Assembly: GCF_052324685.1 (NCBI RefSeq)
Contig: NC_135212.1
Coordinates: 45,386,212 to 45,450,211, forward strand
Length of the DNA stretch: 64,000 nt
Origin: Brachyhypopomus gauderio
Lineage: Eukaryota; Chordata; Actinopteri; Gymnotiformes; Hypopomidae
Direction of reading: 5' to 3'
The translations under genes and the position numbers were made by a program. Below the pieces are notes generated by a model that was given only the letters and a program-made list of their open reading frames with translations, searched no databases and was not told the origin of the DNA. Below, piece by piece: positions 51,063-64,000 of this stretch (position 1 is its first letter; the number at the start of each line of letters is the position of its first letter).

Positions 51063-53212
51063 GTGATAACGGGAAAGATTAGGCCAAAAACACTGAAACA
51101 AGAAACATTTCATATTTCATTGTTTTATTGATGAAATGCTATCTACCGTTCATTGTACAGCAAGTCAATAAAACAAATCAATAAAGCATATAAATATTCT
51201 CTACTAATAAATATTCTCTCAAAAGACCTTAAAAATATTCAATGTTCCGTCTTCGTGAAATTACTGAAAATAGTCGTGAAATAAATGAAAATGAGTCTTC
51301 CGATTAAGCTTTGGCTTTTAACATGCTGTAACCAACAATAGATTATGGTCGTTATACATCCAGATGATATTAATACCAAGTTTCAGCCACACAGATTATT
51401 CTGATTTTAAAGAAGAGCACTGTAAGAAAAAAACATCACGAGTTTTTACTGGACATATGATCATATTTGAAAATTGAAGCTATTTTCTTTGTGATATAAA
51501 ATATTTTGTCACGTCGAATCGTTAACATCAGACTACTCCCTGCACATTAAAACATACACGATGCAGGCTACACGGGGCTTACACAACAGTGACGCTGAGA
51601 TATTGAAGAGATTCTTCATTTTTTTCTCTTTTGTCTTTTTTCATTTCTTACTTTTAATGGGCATTTATATTTTTAATATTTCAGAAATTATGAACATAAA
51701 TAGCAACATAAAACCATTCAGTCTGATAAAGTTTTAATCCGAAACTAACGTTAACCTTTCATCTTTTTTGACGGATAGCTCATTACAAATTACTTTAAAA
51801 GAAAAAAAAGCGCAATCATTCTATTTTTGCTCGTGCATACAGAATGAATCCAGGCGTTAACTCAAAATCCGAATGAATCAATCAACATCTGGCAGGGACT
51901 GTATTTTCAGTTTTTTTTTTCCTTTATAGGTCATCAGCATGTAAACCAGTCCAAACTTACGTTATCATCCAGCAGTTTTCTTCAGTACAACCCTGCGACT
52001 AAATTTAAGGGTTTCTATTGCTAGTCATAGCTTGAGCGTATGGATCTCGGAGCAAAAACGACAATTAAAACCTTTAACATTTCTGCTCTCGTGAAATTAC
52101 ACCGAGCGAAGCATTTACTGCCCTGGTCGTGGGACCTCATAAAACCCTAACAGCTTTTTTGATGCACGACGTAAACAATAAACAGGCGATGCGTTTATTG
52201 CGTTGTATAGTTTGTCCAACCATTTACAGACACATTCTCGATTACGCATCCTGTGCATTTCATTCTTGCCGTCTTAACACGTTTATGTTTTTTTTATATA
52301 TAAAGGCTTAAAACAATGTTATCAAAATATTTCACATGACTTCCTCGTTTATTTTCGAAACGCGCGTCGGCTGTCGAAGATGCTTTGGCTAGATATTTAA
52401 GAAAGCAGTGCTTGTTCAAACCAATACCAATTAAATAGTGTACTTCTATTCGCTGCGGCGACCCTGACATTTTCAAAGGAAGGGACACTACCTCGTTAGA
52501 GTCTTGGGTATTAATGATTAAATTTGTAGCCCTCCAGGTTGTCTGTGATCAGCATCCAAAAATCAATCTTTCAATCGGAGCTTTAGAGTGGCTCAGTTGG
52601 GCAGGGGAGGGGTGAACGCTATGTATTTGATCTGATGCAAAGCGGCAGATTTCTCATTAACTTACCCGCTTGAATATATTAATGGGCATATTCTCCCCTC
52701 CTCTCCCACAGCCCCCCCTTCTCTCTCCCCTGCTCGCTCTCTCCCCACCGTACCCTTTCTCTTTTACTCTCTTTTTCATTCTCTCACTCCCTCCATATCA
52801 GAAGCTCGCAGAGCTGTGATCGTGTAGGGACGCAAGAAGCCAATGGGATGAGGACTCGATAATAGATGCAAATTATCATGAAAGGACGCAGCAAAATATG
52901 AAACAACTTATTTGGAGCGGAGTAAATCACAGTAAACTGTTTGGGAACTGGCACCCTGTACCGGAATTGTGATGCTGGATCTCCTGAACGGCGCGTATCA
53001 GTGGAAGCTGAATAGCTGTGGCTTTAAACGGGCTGTTTAAGGTATACAAACACAAGTCAACCACTGCTGGAAATCAGCGTCTGTCGTGGCATTTGTTTCT
53101 TTTTGATTCAAAATCATCGGCTCTGACAAGTCTGTCCCTGGCTAACAACACGTTGACACAATACAATCAAAAACAGCCCCCACATCAAAAACAGCATCGA
53201 CTGCAGCAAAAG

Positions 53213-54781
53213 ATGAGCTCATATTTTGTCAACTCACTCTTCTCCAAATACAAAAGTGGAGACTCGTTACGTCCTAATTATTATGAGTGCGGTTTTGCGC
53301 AGGACTTGGGGACTAGACCCACCGTCGTATACGGTCCAGGCACCGGGGCAACTTTCCAACATGCCCCACAGATTCAGGAGTTTTACCACCACGGTGCGTC
53401 CACGCTCTCTGCCGCTCCTTACCAGCAAAGTCCATGTGCCGTAACATGTCACGGCGAGCCAGGCAATTTCTATGGTTACGATGCACTCCAAAGGCAAACT
53501 CTCTTCGGTGCGCAGGACGCCGACTTGGTCCAGTATAGCGACTGCAAACTCGCCGCGGGAGGCATCGGCGACGAGACGGACAACACGGAGCAGAGTCCGT
53601 CCCCTACGCAGCTGTTTCCCTGGATGCGACCGCAAGGTGAGCCTCGGTAGACAGACAGCTCTGCCAACTCTCTCATAGCTTGTGTGTTTGTGTTGGTGGG
53701 AGTGGGATAAAACTTAGTAAGCAGCTCGAAAAATCTCCGGGCAATTTAGTCTGAGAGCCACATTTCCTGTGTACGCGCGAGAGAGGAACAATAGCGGGTT
53801 TTTTATTGTTTTATGGTGTCCAAAACTTGTGAATCACTTTACAGTTTATTGACCCTGCTATAGAAAGAGGAGAGAAGGAGAGAAGGAGAGAAGGAGAGAA
53901 TGAGAGAGAGAGAGAGAGTGAGTAAGCGAGAGAGCGAGAGACAGTGAGAGGAAAGTACTATTATTTTCCTTCTGTCCTTATGTGTGAGACTGGCCCATAG
54001 CTGATCCGTCAGTTCTCACCCCAGTCAAAGTTTTACTGCAGCTTTTTTACGACTTACAGTGATGTTGGGTCTTATTTCGCATCGGGGTGGCCATTTCGCA
54101 CAGGTTCTGTCTTTTATGGCACTGCACATATGAAAGGACGTTAGCTGTCTTTTGACAGTTCCGGAACCGCTTCTGATGTGCATATTAGTGAATATTCGTG
54201 TGTACTTGTGTATTTCTTTGTGATTCTTTGTGCAGTGGTCATTTCATAACTGTTTTGGAGAGGTATCCGGGGTACATCCTACCCATAAACGGACAGTGTG
54301 CTTGTACTAGTAGCTAGATTAGCAAAGCATTTGAATAAGGTTTAATATCAAACAAGCTTATTATAAACAATCAAGTGACTATTTCCTATTTTTCAAATGT
54401 GCAGGTTTACTGAACCATTTTGAACTGTTTCTAATTTCTAATGTGTTTGACCTTGTTTTGCCAGTAGCTGCCGGACGCAGGCGAGGACGCCAGACCTACA
54501 GCCGCTACCAGACACTCGAGCTGGAGAAGGAGTTTCTCTTCAACCCCTACCTGACGCGCAAGCGGCGCATAGAGGTGTCGCACGCCTTGGGACTGACCGA
54601 ACGGCAGGTCAAAATCTGGTTTCAAAATCGGCGTATGAAATGGAAAAAGGAAAACAACAAGGACAAGTTTCCCAGCAGTAAGTCAGAACAGGAAGCGATC
54701 GAAAAGGAGAAGCGTGAGAAAGAACAGGCGGCCGGATCACAGTCGGCAAGTGAGGACTGCCAGAAAGCGAAACAAATATAG
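53213..54781 (+). CDS. hoxb8a: Homeobox protein Hoxb8a
   Basis: Two exons: 53213-53636 (donor G|GTGAGC) and 54465-54781 (acceptor GCCAG, stop TAG 54779-54781), phase 1, 246 residues. The start [20 protein letters not shown] is the Hox8 N-terminus. The in-frame open sequence back to 53018 has no Hox similarity and is taken as 5' UTR. Exon 1 holds [50 protein letters not shown] and SEC-type [11 protein letters not shown] blocks, all Hoxb8-like, ending with the Pbx-contact hexapeptide LFPWMRP. The homeodomain at about 145-205 ([12 protein letters not shown] to [20 protein letters not shown]) is intact. The tail is a Lys/Glu-rich stretch. Role by family: nuclear transcription factor of trunk and neural patterning. 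The 3' flank carries a near-complete miR-196 site. The intron (828 bp) holds a GAGA-rich tract. Confidence 0.97.
53863..53950. repeat. GAGA-rich tract in the hoxb8a intron
   Basis: Purine-only repeat of GAGAAGGA and (GA)n units. It could be neutral or act as a GAGA-factor-type accessible site. Confidence 0.8.
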
Positions 54782-56690
54782 AGGGCAGACAGCAATCAGG
54801 AACGCGAAAGTTAAATATATATATACATATATAAAAAGGACGTCGAGACGGCGGAGAGAACGTAGCGTGAAAGGTTTGTCGAATAGACTTTTCAGTCTAC
54901 GACGGGTCAATGCTTATCTCAGTCGATGGGGAAAATAGATGAGCGATGGTGGCAAAAAGGACTCTAAATCAATGTATGACCACCGAACTTTATGATGACG
55001 AACGAAATGAAGCATTTTTACTTTTCCCTAATGTTCAGAGAGTAGGCCAAGTAGCGTCTAAACTAGCCTCCTTTCTTCGTGGAATAATTATTGTGAAAAC
55101 TCGGTTTCTATTGTTAGGATTTTGACATTAACAATTACCTTGGCAGCTGTATAGTTCTTAAGTTAAATGGTGCACTTTTAACTGTTCTCACTTATATGTT
55201 ATGATGAAGTAGCGATTAATGACTTCCAACAACATGAAACTGCCTATTTATGCCGTAGAATGTCTTTTTACACCTCTTTAGTTTTTCTCAAATTGATGGT
55301 ATTTTGTTGTCTTCCTTTATTGGGTTAAGCATGCACACAGTGGATAAAATAAATAAAAATACATTTAAAAGGATGTCATGTGACCCATCGTTTACTGTGA
55401 AACAGATTTTTGTACTGTATTCGTGAATTAGTTCTTGGAAACTTGACGATATGCTTTCATTGTTCATCATCACTTTGTTCTATTGTCTAAACCTGGAAGA
55501 GGACGAAAAACTGGGCACAATAAAGTTTACAAGCGAGAATTCCTGTCAACATTGATGTTCTCTGCTTCATTTACCTTTAAGGTGTACACATTAGGGACCC
55601 TATCACGAACATTAAACTGTACCTTTAGGCCGCGAAATATTTTATTGTATCACTTCAAAACACATGAAATACTAAGAACTGGGCTACAAAGTTACATTAG
55701 TGTTATAGTTACAATAGTGTTAACGATAACGAACAAGTGTGTCATGGACGTCACAAAATGTGAGGTTACAGCACTATTTGTGTAGGGGTGAAATGGCATG
55801 TTAAACCACAAATCAAACGTCTGACGACTATTTTGACATACTAATAATGTAACTCGATAACGCTACCAACTGGAATCAGATACTTCTCTTCACTATCTGG
55901 AATCTACATCTGGTCACCAACATTAACCCAGTTTTGCAGAGAAATGAGTGAGCTTGTGTTTCTTGAAGACATGCTGCCCTGTGTCAGGTGAACTGGTCTC
56001 TCCAGCGTTTATAAACGCGCTGCGAGCACTTCACTTATTTACACAGACGCAGGCAGACAGACAACAAAAGACACCCTCCTCCCCCGTACACAAACACTAT
56101 TTTGAAGCTGAGGTAAAGGTGTGAGTTGTGGAAAAAAAGGCTACTTGCAATGCCCTGAGCCAATATGTCGCCGAGGAAATGGCTGGTTGGTGGTGATAGC
56201 TCCTGCTATAGGGATGCTTTGAAGCAGAAATATCCTTCAAGTAAGGGCCTGAACCATTGTGCCTTATGGGGGTTCTGGAACAGACACACCCGAATGTACA
56301 CACACAGCACAGGTTTCAATGATGACGTTCGGGGATTCGCTGAGAAACTGCGGGGAATATCTACAGTGTCTAAAATCGATGCTGAAATAAATAGGTTTTT
56401 TGTTATTTGTGTGGTGTCCACCGAGACACGGGGAACAGTCCTAAATCTGAGGAGCGAAATGCCATATATTTATGCAGTTCAAGGTGGTTTATCGCTACAC
56501 ATAGCGGCAGGCGATCACAGAAACCTAGGATACTACGTAGTCCATCGATTTTTATGTTATACACTGCCTTTCTGTTGACTGTGGTTATCCTTGTCCGTAA
56601 GTGAATAATTTAACGTACTTTACGTGGATGGTCAGTGGTGTACAGTTTTTTTCACCGTGAAACGGAGCTGTGGGAAGTCTGGAGTTCATT
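54782..56690 (+). other. hoxb8a 3' UTR and hoxb8a-hoxb7a spacer
   Basis: The first part is likely hoxb8a 3' UTR: it contains the miR-196 site at 55226-55246, and AATAAA signals lie near 55347-55356. The rest is the short spacer to hoxb7a. The open frame at 56165-56578 shows no recognisable domain and is probably chance. Confidence 0.5.
55226..55246 (+). promoter_or_regulatory. miR-196 target site downstream of hoxb8a
   Basis: CCAACAACATGAAACTGCCT plus a final A is complementary to miR-196 along almost its whole length. There is one G:U pair at miRNA position 5. Against the local miR-196 copy there is also an A:C mismatch at position 13, which canonical miR-196a (U13) would not have. Near-complete complementarity between Hoxb8 3' UTR and miR-196, leading to cleavage, is established for vertebrates. 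It lies 445 bases after the stop codon. Confidence 0.9.
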
Positions 56691-56822
56691 GGATGATTCG
56701 TCATCACGTGTCAACCATCACGTGGTCGTTTTGGAAAAAGGGGTGATTTTTGGTGTAAATCTAAACTGTAATTCCATAATATATCATTGGACCTCGTAAA
56801 ACAGACACTAACCCCCCAAATT
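56691..56822 (+). promoter_or_regulatory. hoxb7a proximal promoter
   Basis: Two close E-box-like CACGTG motifs (TCATCACGTGTCAACCATCA then CGTGG, 56701-56725) and an ATTGGACC motif near 56786 stand directly upstream of the hoxb7a start. Call based on position and motif pairing. Confidence 0.4.
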
Positions 56823-60967
<4,145 letters not shown>

Positions 60968-63020
60968 CGCAAGAAGATTCCAGACGGAGGAAATTCCAGA
61001 CTCCGAAATACACAAAGAAGCTGCGCAGTCTTCTTAACCTCGTGATACACTGAGTAAAATAAACTACCTACAATTTTAACGCGCTTTAAATGGAAAGACC
61101 ATACCTACCTGTGTATTATTTTAGACTCCTAAAAGCACTAAACAAGTATGCATTTGTTCTTTAAATGATGCCTGATTTCGTTGGTTACAGTATAAATGAA
61201 TGGGCAAGCTGTTATTACTTAAAAAGGGAGACTTTGGACAGCATTTTGATTTTGCATTGTTTATTATAATATCTACTTATTGTGTTTTAAGCGTATCTTC
61301 TTATTTGCAGCATATATGCATTTTGAAATGTTTTGTAGTGCACATTACTTGTACAGTGGACCATAAGATATATGAATTTTCGTGTCACGAGAATAATGTC
61401 AATAAAGATGAAAATATGAATATTTCAGTTCCATTTATTGCACTCTGCTCTGTTTTTTTTCAATTAAATTATTTCACATTTCACTTTTTCAGTTATTTTT
61501 TCGTACACGTCTTCACAAATGTATCATAAATAACAACAGCAACAATAATAATACTAATACTAGCTTTTGATATGTGCTTTGTTCAGCACAGGTTAAAAGA
61601 CGATAGTATGATTGCAAAGCATGTTACAAAGCATGTTACGAAATTAAAAGTGTTTAAACATCGCCTTCTCTCAGAATAAAAACGTATCGTTGTCTACTAA
61701 CTGTGAAATAGTTTACCTTGAATCTAGAACATGTCATTTTGGTTTTTATTTTTTTACTCTAGACTCTCCTTATGTCAGGCCCGGAAGTAACATGTTTGCC
61801 ACTCCGTGAGACCAAAAGACTGTAGTAGCAGGGGCTGTAAACTAATGTGTTTAGTGCATCAATAAACAGGCCGGAAAACGCCATAAAAAGAACAAAAAGG
61901 AGACAACAGAATGGGAAATAGGTCCTGCTTTTCTGGGGTCAGTCCGTATGGCAGCACTGGATGTTTAATTAACAATAAAATAAAGTTTTCGTTTTTTATT
62001 TTAAATTCAGGCTTGTTAACCAGACGAACTTTGGACTTTGGGACTAAAATCTAACCACGGTCTATATGGTTGAATGACCATTATAATATATTTTGTTCCT
62101 TAACAATGCAATAACAATTTTGTTGTAGGTCTATGGCGAGATAAAAACTAATTATGTTAACTAGCGTTTATTAATTTATTTCATTGTAATGAATGAAAAA
62201 AAATCTTATTGTTATTCTTATTGTATATTTTATTATTGGTCACATGAATATTGAAAACATAATCTATTCATCTTTATTTTTATTTTGGAATTTCGCTGTT
62301 AACCTAGTGTAGGACCTAGGACTAGTGTGGTTCAGGTTTCATTCGTCGGTAAGGATATGTGTACCGAAACGGATGAACCTGCTTGAATATTTTGAAGATT
62401 AAATCCTACATGTGTGTGTGGTTTCTTGCTATATGATGCCATGACATTTTTTCTCTTCCACCAATTTATTATTAAGTGTAGAACAGTAAAACAAAGCGGC
62501 CTAGTAGGCTATTAGCTGACCACAAACAATATAGCCTATCAGCTTATAAAGTTACGTACCAGTCATTTATAGTGTACTTGCATTCATTACGTTAAACTGT
62601 AGGACTAGGCTAATTTTGTATTGGTGTTAATTGCTTTACGACATTTGCGTAGCCTAAACATTATTGGATGATAAGCAACCACTCTGCCAATTCGAAATTT
62701 CTGAAATCGGAAGAAAATGTATATGCTCACATACCGTTTGCATTTAAGCAATGCTGAACATTTTATGGACATACCACAGTAGAAACACGATTCACTTTTA
62801 ATCAGTCCACGAACAAATATCTAATTACTGCAAAGCGTTGTTTGGGAAATTAACCCCAAAATGGCCTACTTTATATTTCAAGCTTTTGTAAAAGAAAAAA
62901 AGATGGCGACTGCAAAAGCACGGCTGCTAAAGCAGTCACGAAGAAATGCAATAAATTCCTTGTTGTTTTATGAAAATTTACAACTTTGTGATAGAACTTT
63001 ATGAGTGCCTGGGTCCTGGG
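60968..63020. other. hoxb7a 3' flank
   Basis: hoxb7a 3' UTR followed by AT-rich DNA towards the expected hoxb6a. The open frame 61200-61529 is hydrophobic but shows no recognisable family and is probably chance in AT-rich UTR sequence. Confidence 0.4.
61063..61070 (+). promoter_or_regulatory. miR-196 8-mer seed site, hoxb7a 3' UTR
   Basis: ACTACCTA is a perfect 8-mer match to the miR-196 seed (complement of positions 2-8, plus A opposite position 1), 96 bases after the hoxb7a stop codon. Hox7 3' UTRs are known miR-196 targets in mammals. An AATAAA lies just before it (61058-61063); if that were used as the polyadenylation signal, the site would sit at the very end of the transcript. Confidence 0.6.
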
Positions 63021-63540
63021 ATTGGCCGAGGATGGTCATGTGGATGGGTAACCGTGAACATGAACTTTTTATGATTTCCCAAGTGGTTATATTGCAGCAT
63101 TCTTTTGGCCGCTGCATCTTATGAAGCTTCTCTGTGTCCTTTAAGGGCTCGTGCTCTACTTAATAGCATGTTTTAGCAAAAATACTATATGCGTTTAAGC
63201 TGGCGACTCTGTCTGCCGGTACAAAACATGGAGACCAGCCTCCTTTACGCTCCGCTATGCTAATGTGGTCGCCTGTGATTGGGATTTCCGCAACGATGAA
63301 GAGTCTGACTGAGATCAGGACACGCAGTAGGGTCTCATCTAATTTTTCATACGGGGATCCGACTCCCGTTGACAAATGTGCTCGAAACGGATTGAAGCGA
63401 TGGCGCTGCTGTCATCGTCCGGGCTTAGCACACACGGTGGGACCGAGCTGGGCACCGAGGCTTCCCAGCGCGAACAACGACGGAGGGCTCTCCTTACGGT
63501 CCGGCTCTGGCTGACCAATTATCAACAAAGGTAGGGCATG
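63020..63540 (+). promoter_or_regulatory. Candidate conserved/CpG-rich element between hoxb7a and hoxb6
   Basis: The stretch 63020-63170 (GGATTGGCCGAGGATGGTCA; ACTTTTTATGATTTCCCAAG) contains an inverted CCAAT and a Cdx-like TTTATGA. It is followed by a GC- and CG-richer block to 63532 that ends CAACAAAG|GTAGGG, a possible splice donor. In other vertebrates non-coding upstream exons of Hox5/Hox6 or long HoxB transcripts start in this area. The assignment here is inference. Confidence 0.35.
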
Positions 63541-64000
63541 CTGTCATTCCCATAGAGTCGGTCTATTTTTGTTTTAGATAAAAACTAATTTATCTAATAG
63601 GTAGGCACCGGTGAGACGCGCACGTTAGCTATATATTAAAATGAAACAAAAGAAAACACAACTAGACTGTAGCGGACGCGTGGCTTATGCACCAAATCTT
63701 TAAATCTATTTTTTTTTTTCATTCAAGGTGCATCAGTCGTGTTTTGGACGTATTTACCCGTGTTTGAAGCCTTTCTCTGATTTTTAAGCATTACAGAAAT
63801 AAAACACGCTTGTATTTATCTCGTATATACAATTTTTATAGTGGAGAGAGAGCGAGTGGTCGGTGATACCGTGAGAGGGGTTTGATGGACTAGCCTTTTT
63901 GCCAATCATGTCATAGCTCTGTTTTCCCGTGTCACTTACTACGTGGAATGCTTAATCAAGGCGATGCACGAGACAATGCGACATTCCTTTACGCACTAGT
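63541..64000. other. Intergenic to window end
   Basis: AT-rich, nothing recognised. The next cluster gene expected downstream is hoxb6. Confidence 0.5.

Larger units (their letters stand above)
49677..52900. other. hoxb8a upstream spacer
   Basis: AT-rich with an (AT)n array (50846-50904) and a dispersed repeat (50961-51062). From about 52660 the sequence turns into a pyrimidine-rich tract (CTCCCC, CTCTCT; 52693-52798), which probably belongs to the hoxb8a promoter. No coding frame. Confidence 0.4.

Noticed and set aside
53018-53212. In-frame 65-residue N-terminal extension of hoxb8a
   Set aside because: The sequence is Gln/Lys/Ser-rich without Hox similarity; [13 protein letters not shown] at 53213 is the family start.
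56165-56578. 137-residue open frame between hoxb8a and hoxb7a
   Set aside because: No known family, no conserved motif, no splice context; probably chance.
61200-61529. 109-residue hydrophobic open frame after hoxb7a
   Set aside because: Phe/Tyr/Ile-rich composition is expected from AT-rich UTR; no signal or family pattern.

Overview
This window is the 5' (posterior) part of a vertebrate HoxB cluster, all genes on the + strand: hoxb13, a decayed hoxb10, a miR-196 hairpin, hoxb9, hoxb8 and hoxb7. It comes from a ray-finned fish, most likely a teleost. The signs are long (CA)n arrays, tRNA-derived SINEs and LINEs of fish type, Harbinger and hAT-like elements, and a hoxb10 locus (HoxB10 is absent from tetrapods). 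The gene set matches the teleost HoxBa cluster, so the 'a' suffixes are inferred from content, not proven by synteny outside the window. The species cannot be named from the sequence.

Layout. 1-5.1 kb: AT-rich upstream sequence with a palindromic MITE, a SINE and a 1.6-kb unit bounded by inverted repeats. 5.1-6.4 kb: hoxb13a (two exons). 6.4-36.9 kb: a 30-kb gene-poor, repeat-rich gap. It holds an interrupted LINE, a second SINE, a hAT-type MITE with its target-site duplication, a nested transposon complex at 22.9-27.6 kb, and a second degraded LINE. The complex is a Harbinger-like shell with transposase remnants, carrying a THAP-domain element with a 21-bp coding minisatellite and another terminal-inverted-repeat element that itself holds a LINE tail. 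36.9-37.1 kb: homeobox exon of a hoxb10 pseudogene. 39.0 kb: mir-196. 42.5-45.7 kb: hoxb9a. 53.2-54.8 kb: hoxb8a. 56.8-61.0 kb: hoxb7a with an unusually long, microsatellite-rich intron. 61-64 kb: sequence leading towards the expected hoxb6, with a CpG-richer block near the end.

How the parts work together. The Hox proteins are DNA-binding transcription factors that pattern the posterior axis, expressed collinearly along the cluster. All four intact genes have the standard two-exon structure with a phase-1 intron between the linker and the homeodomain. hoxb8a and hoxb7a carry YPWM-type Pbx-contact motifs and hoxb9a the ANW tryptophan; hoxb13a has none, as expected. The embedded miR-196 hairpin has visible target sites in its own cluster: an almost fully complementary site downstream of hoxb8a and an 8-mer seed site downstream of hoxb7a. 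The local miR-196 carries C rather than U at position 13, which makes a mismatch to the hoxb8a site that canonical miR-196a would not have. Transposons are concentrated 5' of hoxb10/mir-196; between mir-196 and the window end there are mainly simple repeats.
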